A stretch of 53,191 nt of DNA from an uncultured Verrucomicrobia subdivision 3 bacterium (GTDB lineage Bacteria; Verrucomicrobiota; Verrucomicrobiia; Limisphaerales; UBA11358). How positions within the stretch are numbered: position 1 is the stretch's first letter; each line of letters starts with the position of its first letter. The position numbers were made by a program, and so were the translations under genes. The stretch covers positions 1 to 53,191 of the forward strand of contig CAIZWI010000390.1 of the NCBI GenBank assembly GCA_903936645.1. Direction: 5' to 3'. The notes under the pieces are model-generated. The model searched no databases. It had not been told where the DNA came from and saw only the letters and a list, made by a program, of their open reading frames with translations. Positions 17,692 through 25,866 of this stretch are shown here, in pieces.

Positions 17692-18686
17692 GGCAACCTC
17701 CGCAGGATGGTCTGGCCGAGCACAATTTCCAGCAGCAACACCACCAGACCGGCGGTGACCAGCCAGGGGAAGAGTTCGCGGAACTGGGAATATTTTTTAA
17801 TATCCATCTCGGTTTTTTCGAGTTTGTCGATTTCGTTGTACAGTTCCTGAAAGTGCTCGGCGTTGTCCGCCCGGTAATATTTGCCCCCAGTCATGCCGGC
17901 GACTTTTTGGAGCGTGGGCTCATCCACATCCACCGGCACTTCCTGGTAACCGACCTTCTGGCCATTACTAAACACAGGCATGGGCGCCGTGCCCTGTTTG
18001 CCAATGCCGACGGTGTAGACCTTGATGCCGAGGGCCTGGGCTGCCTGCGCGGCGGTGAGCGGGGCGATGGCCCCGGAGTTGTTTTCGCCATCGGTCATCA
18101 GGATCACGATTTTACTTTTGGATTTGACCTCGCGCAGCCGGTTGACCGCGGTGCTCAGGGCATCGCCAATGGCGGTCTGATTGTCATCAATCACACCGAT
18201 CTCCAGCCGGGCGAGTGTGTCTTGCAGGAATTCATGATCCAGGGTCAGGGGGGTGGCGATGAAGGCCTGCACGGCAAAGACCACGAGGCCAATGCGGTCA
18301 TTGGGCCGCTTGTCGATGAAACTTTGAAAGCAGGAGCGGGCCATGTTGAAGCGGTTGACGCGTTCGCCGCGCACGACAAAGTCCTCGGAAACCATGCTGC
18401 CGGACATGTCCAGGGCCACCGCGATATCCACGCCGCTGGCGGTGACTTTGGTCTCGCTTTTGATCAGGCGCGGCTGGGCCAGGGCGATGATGAACAGGAC
18501 GAGGGCGAGCCAGCGCAGCGCGGAGAGCAAGGCACCGGCCTGGGAACGGCGGGCGCGGGTCAAGCCGGCAAGCAACCCCACCGAGGAGTAAACGAAAGCG
18601 GCCGGGCGGCCGCGCCGGCCCTTGAGCCAGGCAAAGGCCGGCAGCAGCAGCAGGCCAAGTAAAAAATAGGGATGAGCGAAAATCAT
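17688..18686 (-). CDS. batA: BatA-type vWA membrane protein
   Basis: 332 residues. Two N-terminal membrane helices (~5-20 and ~55-72), a vWA domain with a canonical MIDAS DMSGS at 93-97, the loop 'ILMTDGENNSGAIAPLTAAQ', and a final transmembrane helix (~306-325). The long MIDAS-binding loop insertion typical of BatA is present ('VSEDFVVRGERVNRFNMARS'). It sits in the inner membrane with the vWA domain on one face and is thought to assemble with BatB and MoxR in stress tolerance. It is separated from the DUF4381 gene by 4 bp and overlaps batB by 4 bp. Confidence 0.95.
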   Translation of the reverse strand: MIFAHPYFLLGLLLLPAFAWLKGRRGRPAAFVYSSVGLLAGLTRARRSQAGALLSALRWLALVLFIIALAQPRLIKSETKVTASGVDIAVALDMSGSMVSEDFVVRGERVNRFNMARSCFQSFIDKRPNDRIGLVVFAVQAFIATPLTLDHEFLQDTLARLEIGVIDDNQTAIGDALSTAVNRLREVKSKSKIVILMTDGENNSGAIAPLTAAQAAQALGIKVYTVGIGKQGTAPMPVFSNGQKVGYQEVPVDVDEPTLQKVAGMTGGKYYRADNAEHFQELYNEIDKLEKTEMDIKKYSQFRELFPWLVTAGLVVLLLEIVLGQTILRRLP

Positions 18687-18690
18687 GACG

Positions 18691-19251
18691 TTACTTCAAA
18701 CTGGGGCCGGCGGCATCCGCATCGGTGGGCGGCGGCGGCACGGTTTCATCAATCAAACCGGCGGCGGATTGGTGCAACGCGCGCAATTCGGCCTCGCCCG
18801 GCTCGTATTTGGCGAACTTAACCAGGTCGCAACTTTCCAGAAAGCGGCCGAGACTTTCCTTTTGCTCGCGACTCAGCCGGTTGGTGCCCGCGAGTTCGCG
18901 GAGAAATTCCTCGGTGGTGCGTTCGGGGGCGTGGAAATTGAAACGCTCCTCGAGATAAACCCGGATGACATCGGAAACCTCAATGCAAAAGGGTTTGGGC
19001 TGGTCAAGCAAGGCGAGGGCCGCGGCGAGTTTTTGGCGGGCGCGGACATGGGCGGGCACCGGGGGAACCACGGGGACCTGCTCGGCACGCCGGCGCCACC
19101 AGCGCCAGAGCGCGTAGAGGGCCACCAGCACGGCCAGCGTACCCAGCGTCCACCAGAGCCAGGCCAGTCCGGACGGAATGTCCAGGGGCGGCTTGATGTC
19201 GTGAATATCGCTGACGGCAGCGGCCGGCGCGGGAGTGGTGTTGGTAATCAT
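18691..19251 (-). CDS. DUF4381 membrane protein of the Bat operon
   Basis: 186 residues with one transmembrane helix (~30-47, 'WLWWTLGTLAVLVALYALWR') followed by a basic stretch and a soluble helical domain with 'CIEVSDVIRVYLEERFNFHA' and 'ERTTEEFLREL', the pattern of DUF4381 proteins found between DUF58 and vWA genes in MoxR-linked operons. Role unknown; probably a membrane partner of BatA/BatB. It overlaps the DUF58 gene by 4 bp. Confidence 0.9.
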   Translation of the reverse strand: MITNTTPAPAAAVSDIHDIKPPLDIPSGLAWLWWTLGTLAVLVALYALWRWWRRRAEQVPVVPPVPAHVRARQKLAAALALLDQPKPFCIEVSDVIRVYLEERFNFHAPERTTEEFLRELAGTNRLSREQKESLGRFLESCDLVKFAKYEPGEAELRALHQSAAGLIDETVPPPPTDADAAGPSLK

Positions 19252-20186
19252 CCGCGGAGCCTCCGTTTTTCCCGATTCTGAAAAAACCGGCCCAGCGCCG
19301 CGCCATAAGGCTGGTCGGTGCGCAATTGAATGGTATCCACCCCGGCACCGCGTAACTGGCGGGCCAGGGTTTCCTGATTGCGTTCCTGGCGCAAGGCGAA
19401 GGCCGCGCGGCGGGTGGGGTTGCCCGTATTAATCTCCAGTACTTCGCCAGTTTCAGCATCTTCCAAGACCAGCCGGCCGAGGGCGGGCAACTGGAGTTCG
19501 TAGTAATCGCTGACCTGAACCGCCACCACATCGTGCCGGCGATTGGCCATGCGCAGGGCGGTTTGGGTGGCGCGCGGGAGCAGGCTGGCCTCCGGGTGCG
19601 CCGTGCCGTCCGGGCCCGCCGCGGCATTAGTCAAGAAATCCGAGACCACCGCGCAGATGGCCTTGTGGGGCAGCACCCGGCCCATGAATTCCAGGGCCTT
19701 TACCAGGTCGGTGCCGCGCCGGCGGGGCTCATAAAACAGCACCTCGCGAATCACCCGGAGCACGTGGCCGCGGCCCTTGCGCGGAGGAATATATTTTTCC
19801 ACTTCATCGGTGTACAATAACAGGCCGACCTTGTCATTGTTGCGGATGGCGGAGAAGGCGAGCACCGAGGCAATTTCCGCCGCCAGTTCGCGCTTGGACT
19901 GCCCGCGCGAGCCGAAAAGGCCCGAACCACTCACATCCACCACCAGCATGAGGGTCAACTCGCGTTCCTCTACAAATTTTTTAATGAACGGATGGTTCAT
20001 CCGCGCGGTGACATTCCAATCAATGGCGCGCACATCATCCCCAGCCTGGTATTCGCGCACCTCGTCGAAGTTCATGCCCTGCCCCTTGAACACGCTGTGA
20101 TACGCACCCGCGAGCGTCTCGGTGACCACGCGGTTGGTGCGCAGTTCGATCTGCCGGATTTTTTTAAGAATTTCGCGGGGGATCAT
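19248..20186 (-). CDS. DUF58 domain protein of the MoxR/Bat operon
   Basis: 312 residues from the ATG at 20186 (MIPREILKKIRQIELRTNRV). The frame stays open upstream to 20462, but that extension runs antisense through the antitoxin gene and has no family similarity. The signature 'GQGMNFDEVREYQAGDDVRA' followed by 'IDWNVTARM' is diagnostic of DUF58, and a vWA-like core follows ('LMLVVDVSGSGLFGS', an incomplete MIDAS-like motif). Soluble. In MoxR-linked operons it accompanies the AAA+ ATPase and the vWA proteins. The 921-bp gap to moxR, filled by a toxin-antitoxin pair on the other strand, is unusual since these two genes normally touch. Confidence 0.95.
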   Translation of the reverse strand: MIPREILKKIRQIELRTNRVVTETLAGAYHSVFKGQGMNFDEVREYQAGDDVRAIDWNVTARMNHPFIKKFVEERELTLMLVVDVSGSGLFGSRGQSKRELAAEIASVLAFSAIRNNDKVGLLLYTDEVEKYIPPRKGRGHVLRVIREVLFYEPRRRGTDLVKALEFMGRVLPHKAICAVVSDFLTNAAAGPDGTAHPEASLLPRATQTALRMANRRHDVVAVQVSDYYELQLPALGRLVLEDAETGEVLEINTGNPTRRAAFALRQERNQETLARQLRGAGVDTIQLRTDQPYGAALGRFFQNREKRRLRG

Positions 20187-20309
20187 GGGCGGGCCAGGGC
20201 TGAGTAAGGAGTGAAACAAAATGAAACGGGACGGGCGCGGCGTTGGAGGCACGGCAAACCTGAGAAAAAGGCGGCCGGCAGGACGTGGTTTAAGCGGCAC
20301 GGTAAGCCC

Positions 20310-20633
20310 ATGAGCGCAGGAGAAGTCATGAATCTGTTGGAAAAGCTTCCGGTGGCGGAACAATGGGGGGTGTTTGAGCAACTCCGGGCAAAATTTGACG
20401 AAGCACTGGCACGCGGTGAAACAGAGTTTATTGATGCCCGACTCCAGGACCATCTGGGCCATCCTGACGACCTTGTCTCCTTGGCATCCGTAAAGGCGCG
20501 GCTTGACACCAAAAATGGCAAATGCAACGCAGGTCGGGGCTCCGTGGCCGGGCGGCGGCAGAATTTGAAGAGACGATTAAGCGATATGAGGCTGACCGCG
20601 ACGGCTTGGGCCAGGGATTTCGCGCGATTATAG
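20310..20633 (+). CDS. putative antitoxin (addiction-module type)
   Basis: From ATG 20310 (MSAGEVMNLLEKLPVAEQWG); the ATG at 20328 has a better Shine-Dalgarno (AGGAGA at 20318-20323). The N-terminal helix pattern and the 'DDLVSLASVKARLDTK' end of the conserved part resemble small antitoxins that precede RelE/ParE toxins. The frame then runs 112 bp into the toxin gene with a composition-driven tail, whereas such antitoxins usually stop near residue 70-75. A lost stop or frameshift is possible. It is a stand-alone plus-strand module inside a minus-strand operon. Confidence 0.6.
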   Translation: MSAGEVMNLLEKLPVAEQWGVFEQLRAKFDEALARGETEFIDARLQDHLGHPDDLVSLASVKARLDTKNGKCNAGRGSVAGRRQNLKRRLSDMRLTATAWARDFARL

Positions 20634-20821
20634 AACATTACTTTGGAAAGATTGCTAATAATCCTGAGTTGTTTCGCACCATTGGGGGAGACGTCAGGTG
20701 CCTGGTCTTTTCCCGCCGTTTCCCCTGTGTCATTCATTTCCGCATCGAACCCAACCAGATCGATATTCTTTCGGTCTTCCACACCAGTCGCGATCGAAAT
20801 CGATTGAAATTCAGGAAATGA
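20522..20821 (+). CDS. RelE/ParE-family toxin
   Basis: 99 residues. The pattern 'AAAEFEETIKRYEADRDGLG', then 'HYFGKIANNPELFRTIGG', then 'RRFPCVIHFRIEPNQIDILS' and a final 'VFHTSRDRN' matches the RelE/ParE toxin fold, with the typical late His and Arg. The start is taken at ATG 20522, within the antitoxin frame; the N-terminus (MQRRSGLRGR) is slightly irregular, so a small indel near the junction cannot be excluded. RelE members cleave mRNA on ribosomes and ParE members poison gyrase; the sequence does not decide which. The opposite orientation to the surrounding Bat operon suggests acquisition by insertion. Confidence 0.75.
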   Translation: MQRRSGLRGRAAAEFEETIKRYEADRDGLGQGFRAIIEHYFGKIANNPELFRTIGGDVRCLVFSRRFPCVIHFRIEPNQIDILSVFHTSRDRNRLKFRK

Positions 20822-20961
20822 ATGGGTTGTGGCAGCCAACGCAACCGCCCCGATCACAACGGGGCATGGCGTTTGAGCTGGCACTAGGCAACCGAAAGAC
20901 TCGCCCTTATTAAACCGGCTTGATTTCCCAAAGGGATTGCCGAGGAACTTCAAATTGGCGG

Positions 20962-21088
20962 CGATGGGCGAAGGGCTGTTAGCGATCATGGCGTCGGACC
21001 AACGTTTAATTTCATATTCGCGACAAATGCCAGCTCCCAAGGCAAGCCTGAAGTATTCAGCCATATCTTTTGTCGTTGGGCTGCGCAT
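20962..21088 (-). pseudogene. possible remnant of a small gene downstream of moxR
   Basis: From an ATG at 21088, 20 bp after the moxR stop, about 40 codons read as a plausible helical N-terminus ('MAEYFRLALGAGICREYEIK' then 'RWSDAMIANSP'), similar in style to small uncharacterised proteins. After that the frame loses coherence and runs antisense through the toxin-antitoxin pair. It may be a small gene truncated when the module inserted. Weakly supported. Confidence 0.25.
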
Positions 21089-21107
21089 TTGCGGTTCCGC
21101 CTAAAAA

Positions 21108-22097
21108 TCACGGCACAGGCAGTTCATCAAAAATTTTCTGGATGACAATTTCGCTGGTTTTTTCCTCGGCCTCGGCCTCGTAGGTGATGGCCACGCGGTG
21201 GCGGAGCACATCCATGCCGATGCTCTTCACATCCTGCGGGGTCACGTAACCGCGGCCTTTCAGGAAGGCGTAGGCCTTGGCGGCCAGGGTAAGGGCGATG
21301 GTGGCGCGGGGCGAGGCGCCGAGTTGGATGAATTCTTTCACGGCGATTTTGTAATGGTCGGGATCGCGGGTGGCGCAGACGAGGTCCACGATGTAATCCT
21401 TGACCTTGTCATCCACATAGATGTCGTTGATCACCTCGCGGGCCCGCAGGATCTGCTGGGTGTCCACCACGGGTTTGCACGTGGGCGTGCCGGCGGTTCT
21501 CGCCATCATGTCCAGAATCTGCCGTTCTTCCGCGCGAGAGGGGTAGCCGATCTTCAGTTTGAGCATGAAGCGGTCCACCTGGGCCTCGGGCAGTGGATAA
21601 GTGCCCTCCTGCTCAATGGGGTTTTGCGTGGCCAGGACCAGGAACGGCTCCTCCAATTTGTAAGTCTGGTCGCCAATGGTGACCTGTTTTTCCTGCATGG
21701 CCTCGAGCAGGGCGCTTTGCACCTTGGCGGGTGCGCGGTTGATTTCATCGGCCAGCACCAGGTTGGCAAACACCGGGCCTTTGCGCGTGGTGAAGCCGCC
21801 GGACTGCGGATTGTAGATCTGGGTGCCCACGACATCGGCCGGCAGCATGTCCGGGGTGAATTGCAGGCGGGAGAACTTGACGGAGAGGGTCGCGGCCAGG
21901 GATTTGACGGACAAGGTTTTGGCCAGGCCGGGCACGCCTTCGAGGAGCACGTGGCCATTGGCCAGCAGACCGATGACGAGCCGCTCGACGAGGTATTGCT
22001 GGCCGACGACGACCTTGCCGAGTTCATTAAACAGCGGTTGGGCGAACGCACTGGCGTCCTTGACCGCTTCATTGATGGCGGAGATTCCGGTATTCAT
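21108..22097 (-). CDS. moxR: MoxR-family AAA+ ATPase
   Basis: 329 residues. Walker A GVPGLAKT at 54-61, Walker B LVLADEIN at 113-120, the MoxR hallmark 'RAPAKVQSALLEAMQEKQVT' and sensor-1 'LVLATQNPIEQEGTYPLPEA' are all present, followed by the C-terminal lid with 'GASPRATIAL'. MoxR ATPases act as chaperone-like remodelers for vWA proteins; here BatA, BatB and DUF58 are encoded in the same orientation. It is cytoplasmic. The 71-bp gap to the batE-like gene is the widest inside the proximal half of the operon, and a toxin-antitoxin module separates moxR from DUF58. Confidence 0.97.
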   Translation of the reverse strand: MNTGISAINEAVKDASAFAQPLFNELGKVVVGQQYLVERLVIGLLANGHVLLEGVPGLAKTLSVKSLAATLSVKFSRLQFTPDMLPADVVGTQIYNPQSGGFTTRKGPVFANLVLADEINRAPAKVQSALLEAMQEKQVTIGDQTYKLEEPFLVLATQNPIEQEGTYPLPEAQVDRFMLKLKIGYPSRAEERQILDMMARTAGTPTCKPVVDTQQILRAREVINDIYVDDKVKDYIVDLVCATRDPDHYKIAVKEFIQLGASPRATIALTLAAKAYAFLKGRGYVTPQDVKSIGMDVLRHRVAITYEAEAEEKTSEIVIQKIFDELPVP

Positions 22098-22168
22098 TTG
22101 GTTTCAGATTTTACAGACTGATGGACAGGAGAATGGGGCGGTTGTTCAAAATTTTCAAGCCCGGCGGG

Positions 22169-22942
22169 TCAGGCCCCCGGCAACAGGGCCACCAGCTTGC
22201 GGGGCAGCCAGCCGATTTTGCCAGAACCATCCGTGACTTGCACCCAGTCGTCGTGGTAATCGATCACAGACAACTCGGCGCCATCATGCGGGGCAAAGAC
22301 GGTTTGCGCATCGTCAAACGGCCCACTGCGCGCGAGGCTGTTGGCGGCAATGACCACGGCCGTTGGGGGATTAAAATGCGCGGTGGCCTGCACGGCCAGA
22401 ATGCCCCCACAGAGGACAGCGGCCAGCAAGGCGGCCAGGGAGAGTGCGCGCAAGCGCGGAGCCAGTGCCGGCCGGAGTTGGCGGGCGGTCCACAAGCCGA
22501 GCCAAAGCCAGAAGGCGGCCGCGGTAAGCAGGGTGCCTTCATTCAGGGTAAGAATGCTAATCCAGTTTTGCCAGCGCGCGGGCCGCACGGAAGCCCCCTG
22601 GACCTGGTTGCGCACAAAATCGAGATTGCCCTGAATCTCGCTGTCCCGGGGATTGAGGAGCGCCGCGCGCCGGTAGCTCGCAATGGCGCGACCGAGCTGG
22701 CCAAGCTTGAACTCCGCGTTGCCCGCGTTAAAGAACAAAGCGGCCGAGGCCGTGCCGCTGGACGCGGCCGCTTGCAGGGATTGATCGTAAGCCCGGACAG
22801 CCTCGGCAAATTTGCCTTCGGCATAAAGTTTGTTAGCGGCGTCAAAACCCCCGGATAATTCCGGCCCGGCCGCCTGAAGCACCGGTACAATCCATGACCA
22901 AACCACCAAGGAAAGAAACAAAATAAAACGGCTGGCTTTCAT
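22169..22942 (-). CDS. BatE-like TPR and SH3-domain membrane protein
   Basis: 257 residues. A signal peptide or membrane helix (FILFLSLVVWSWIVPVLQAA), TPR repeats (~30-125: 'ANKLYAEGKFAEAVRAYDQS', 'ALFFNAGNAEFKLGQLGRA'), two membrane helices (~140-158 and ~170-190) and a C-terminal bacterial SH3 domain ending 'DDWVQVTDGSGKIGWLPRK'. This domain order matches BatE-type proteins. It starts 4 bp inside the end of batD, so the two are coupled. It is likely periplasm-facing and part of the Bat membrane complex. Confidence 0.9.
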   Translation of the reverse strand: MKASRFILFLSLVVWSWIVPVLQAAGPELSGGFDAANKLYAEGKFAEAVRAYDQSLQAAASSGTASAALFFNAGNAEFKLGQLGRAIASYRRAALLNPRDSEIQGNLDFVRNQVQGASVRPARWQNWISILTLNEGTLLTAAAFWLWLGLWTARQLRPALAPRLRALSLAALLAAVLCGGILAVQATAHFNPPTAVVIAANSLARSGPFDDAQTVFAPHDGAELSVIDYHDDWVQVTDGSGKIGWLPRKLVALLPGA

Positions 22943-24753
22943 ACTTTCACCAATTGCAGTTCACGGAGACAGGCTTCGAATTTGGCCGCCACCGCGGCCA
23001 GTTCCTGAGGATCGCGCACGGGCGCATACCGGGCCTGATTACATAACTGGAACAAATCGCGCAGACCGGCAAGGAGGCTGGCGGGCAATTTGAGGGTGCT
23101 CAACCGGTCATCGACCACGGACTCCGTGATGGCCGTGGCCGGACAATCGAGGCGTTCGCCCAATTGTTCCTGTAACAAGCGGAAGAGGGTGGCAAAAAAC
23201 TTCTCGGAATTATTATCCGCCGCCAGTTTGCGCAAATCCACCAGGCCCGTCTGCACCAATTGGGCCACGGCCCGCTGCCGGCGCAGCCGGGGATTATTGG
23301 CCAGAGTTTCCACGCGCCGGCGCCAGATCACGGCGCTCAAAAATGCGAGGACCGGCACGCATTGCAGGGCCAGAAAACCGGGCTGAAGCAGGAGCGGGGC
23401 GCGCGTGGGCACCAGCGCCCCCAATCCCTGTTTGAGGGGCAAGATATCCGATTGAGCGGCCGTATTTTCCGAAGCGGCGGGTTTGGCTGCGGCGATGCTG
23501 GGGACCGGGGCCGCGCCAGCGGAACGCACACTAATCGGCAGGGCTGGCTGATTGAGTGTTTGATAGGCCCTTAATTCCGGATCAAAATAGCTGAAGGAGA
23601 AAGCCGGCAATTCTCTCACGTCCGAATTTTGGGGGGTGACGATTTGCTCGAAGGTCTTGACGCCGGCTTGCGCCTGCTGGTCGGAATATTCCGTTTTCGA
23701 GGTGGCCGGGTAACTCTTGAAGCCATTCCAGTTGGAAAAGTCGGGCAGGCTGACGGCATCGAGGGCCCCCTCGCCCTCCAAACGCACCCGCAAGGTGATG
23801 GGATCGCCCGCAGAAACATTGGTGGGCCCCTCCGTCACGGTCATTTTGAAGCGGCCAATGGCTCCCGTGAAACCGGCGGGGGCGTTCGCTGGCAAACGCA
23901 GGGCTTCAATACTATTCGTGTCGGTGGTCAGCGTGATTTGCTTTTGTTCGCCCGTATTGAAAAATTGCCGGAAGAAAGGGTCGCCACCCTGGCCGGACCG
24001 GGCCGGGAGGACAATAACCATTTGCGCGGTGAGGGGTCCCAGGGTGAGCGTGCCACTTTTAATGGCGGTGAGGGGGATGGCAATGGGGATGATCGTGTAA
24101 ACCCGGTTGCCGGCCTGGGTACGATGGCGGGCGCGCTCGGTTAATTTGCCCACATTAAAGCCATCGGCCGGGAGCCCGGTCATTTGCAAGTTGCCGAAGT
24201 TTTGCACATCGTCGCGCAACCAGATCTGCAATTCGGCGGAGGTGCTCTGACCGACGTAAAGATGATCCACCGTGGGCATCACGACTTTGGCGAAGGCCAC
24301 CTCCGAACCTGAGTTCATGTCCGCCTGGCTGGGGGCGCTGGGTTGGGCAACCTTTAATTTTAAAGGCTGGCTGTTATAAACGGTGCCATCAATTTCCACG
24401 CTCAGGGCGGGAATCGTGTAAACGCCGGGCCGCAGGGGAGTAATGCTAAAATGGTGGGTAATGGTTGAACTGGTCTGGCCGTTGACAAAACTAAACTGGC
24501 TGGACGGCCCCACATAGGAGAGGCTCAATCCGGGAATATTGGGGAGCGCGGGGGTGCCTTGGGGGCCCCCGCCTTCAAACGTCAAATCCAAGGTGGCCTT
24601 TTCGCCCAAGTCAATCGCATCCCGGTCCAACGACGTGGTAAATGTCGTGGCCGAAACCACCCTGGCCCACAGCAAAAGACTGGCCGCGAGCGCCCACCAG
24701 GGCGTGCGCCAGTGTTGTCCACGAGTCCGGAGACCCGGCATGTTTAATTTCAT
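22939..24753 (-). CDS. batD: BatD-family (oxygen-tolerance) membrane protein
   Basis: 604 residues from ATG 24753; a TTG two codons earlier is also in frame. A signal peptide is followed by 'TFTTSLDRDAIDLGEKATL', the classic opening of BatD beta-sandwich repeats, then several Ig-like repeats ('PTNVSAGDPITLRVRLEGEG'), a transmembrane helix at ~455-475 and a C-terminal cytoplasmic helical domain. The family is large, periplasm-facing and anchored by one helix. It is first in the operon, with a promoter-like sequence close to the start. In other bacteria Bat genes are linked to oxidative-stress tolerance and envelope integrity. Confidence 0.93.
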   Translation of the reverse strand: MKLNMPGLRTRGQHWRTPWWALAASLLLWARVVSATTFTTSLDRDAIDLGEKATLDLTFEGGGPQGTPALPNIPGLSLSYVGPSSQFSFVNGQTSSTITHHFSITPLRPGVYTIPALSVEIDGTVYNSQPLKLKVAQPSAPSQADMNSGSEVAFAKVVMPTVDHLYVGQSTSAELQIWLRDDVQNFGNLQMTGLPADGFNVGKLTERARHRTQAGNRVYTIIPIAIPLTAIKSGTLTLGPLTAQMVIVLPARSGQGGDPFFRQFFNTGEQKQITLTTDTNSIEALRLPANAPAGFTGAIGRFKMTVTEGPTNVSAGDPITLRVRLEGEGALDAVSLPDFSNWNGFKSYPATSKTEYSDQQAQAGVKTFEQIVTPQNSDVRELPAFSFSYFDPELRAYQTLNQPALPISVRSAGAAPVPSIAAAKPAASENTAAQSDILPLKQGLGALVPTRAPLLLQPGFLALQCVPVLAFLSAVIWRRRVETLANNPRLRRQRAVAQLVQTGLVDLRKLAADNNSEKFFATLFRLLQEQLGERLDCPATAITESVVDDRLSTLKLPASLLAGLRDLFQLCNQARYAPVRDPQELAAVAAKFEACLRELQLVKV

Positions 24754-24768
24754 AGCCAAACCGTCAAA

Positions 24769-24796
24769 ATTGTTCAGGGTTCATTGCCAGCGTCAA
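24769..24796 (-). promoter_or_regulatory. candidate promoter of the Bat operon
   Basis: On the minus strand TTGACG (24791-24796), a 16-bp spacer and AACAAT (24769-24774). Transcription would start about 9 nt before the batD ATG. A moderate match to the sigma-70 consensus only. Confidence 0.3.
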
Positions 24797-25068
24797 TGGC
24801 AAAACGCTTCAACCAACAGACAAAAAGCACCAAAAAGTGTTCATCATGGTGCAATCCTGGGGGAATGTTCCTAAATTGCCCCGCCGCAGCAAGCCTGCAC
24901 CACGCATTTTTGCGGGGCAGGCCCGCTGGCACCGCCCCTGGCCTGCCCGACAACTGGGTGGGCGGGGAATAGAGCGCTCAGCTCGCCCGGGTTTTTCCTG
25001 CCTGCGGTGGGTTTAACAGCCGCAGTTGGATCGGATGCCCCAGGCCCCTGACGGGAGGCGGAACAACG
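24797..25068. other. intergenic region between divergent batD and HAD genes
   Basis: GC-rich sequence with no credible frame, and no hairpin with a T-run. Apart from the promoter candidates at each end, nothing is seen. Confidence 0.6.
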
Positions 25069-25097
25069 TTGCCACCGCCCGGCCCGGCACGTAAGCT
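25069..25097 (+). promoter_or_regulatory. candidate promoter of the HAD phosphatase gene
   Basis: TTGCCA (25069-25074), a 17-bp spacer and TAAGCT (25092-25097). The predicted start of transcription is about 2 nt before the ATG at 25106, which would make the mRNA leaderless. The -10 is weak. Confidence 0.28.
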
Positions 25098-25105
25098 ATG
25101 CGCGC

Positions 25106-25786
25106 ATGGTTCGGCTCGTATTATTTGATATTGATGGCACCCTCGTCCACACGGGCGGGGCGGGGACGCTGGCGTTTAACCGAACCTTTGCCACGGAGTT
25201 CAATCTCCACCACGGCACGGAAAAAATGAAGTTCGCCGGTCGCACCGATGTCAGCCTGGTGCGGGAATTTTTTAAATTGCATGGCCTCAATGAAACGCCG
25301 GAACATTTCCGCCAGTTTTTTGACCGTTACGTCTTCTGGCTGGATCACATCGTGGCTAAAAGTGCGGGAGAGGCGTGCCGCGGGGTGTTCGAACTATTGA
25401 AAGACCTAAGGGCCCTGCCCCAGCCGCCCTGCCTGGGTTTGCTGACGGGCAACATCCAATTAGGCGCGGAAATCAAACTCCGCCGCTTTGGGCTGTGGGA
25501 TTATTTTGCATTCGGGGGATTTGCGGATGACAGTGAGGACCGCAACCACATCGCCGCCGCCGCGTTCGACCGGGCTCGGCGGGTGCTGGATCCCCAACTG
25601 AAACCGGCGGAAGTGGTGGTGATTGGCGACACCCCCTTTGACATTCGCTGCGGACGGTTCATCAACGCCAAAGTGCTGGCAGTGGCTACCGGCGGGTCAA
25701 CCTTGGCCGAACTTCAGGCGCACAAACCTGACTGGGCGGTGCCGGACTTGACCCACATTACGGCCCGGGAAATTTGCCAGGGCTAA
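25106..25786 (+). CDS. HAD-superfamily hydrolase (phosphoglycolate phosphatase-like)
   Basis: 226 residues with all four HAD motifs: I, FDIDGT with nucleophile D8 and acid/base D10; II, LLTGN; III, a Lys in the 'IKLRRFGLWDYF' region; IV, VVIGDTPFDIRCG. The helical cap between motifs I and II fits subclass IA (phosphoglycolate phosphatase/beta-phosphoglucomutase-like). It is cytoplasmic and hydrolyses a phosphate monoester; the substrate cannot be assigned. It is monocistronic: divergent from batD and convergent with the PEP-CTERM gene. Confidence 0.93.
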   Translation: MVRLVLFDIDGTLVHTGGAGTLAFNRTFATEFNLHHGTEKMKFAGRTDVSLVREFFKLHGLNETPEHFRQFFDRYVFWLDHIVAKSAGEACRGVFELLKDLRALPQPPCLGLLTGNIQLGAEIKLRRFGLWDYFAFGGFADDSEDRNHIAAAAFDRARRVLDPQLKPAEVVVIGDTPFDIRCGRFINAKVLAVATGGSTLAELQAHKPDWAVPDLTHITAREICQG

Positions 25787-25866
25787 TTCACGGACCGGGC
25801 ACAAAAACAGATGGTGCCTGGCCTTGCGGCCCCGTATAAGGAGGGCTTGGCCGGGCAAATTACGGT

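Noticed and set aside
18691..19251. Plus-strand frames across the Bat operon as real genes
   Set aside because: All overlap clear vWA, DUF58 or DUF4381 domains on the other strand and lack domains.
20187..21088. Long minus-strand frame through the toxin-antitoxin genes
   Set aside because: It is antisense to the toxin and antitoxin and lacks a domain; only the first ~40 codons look protein-like, and they are listed as a possible remnant.
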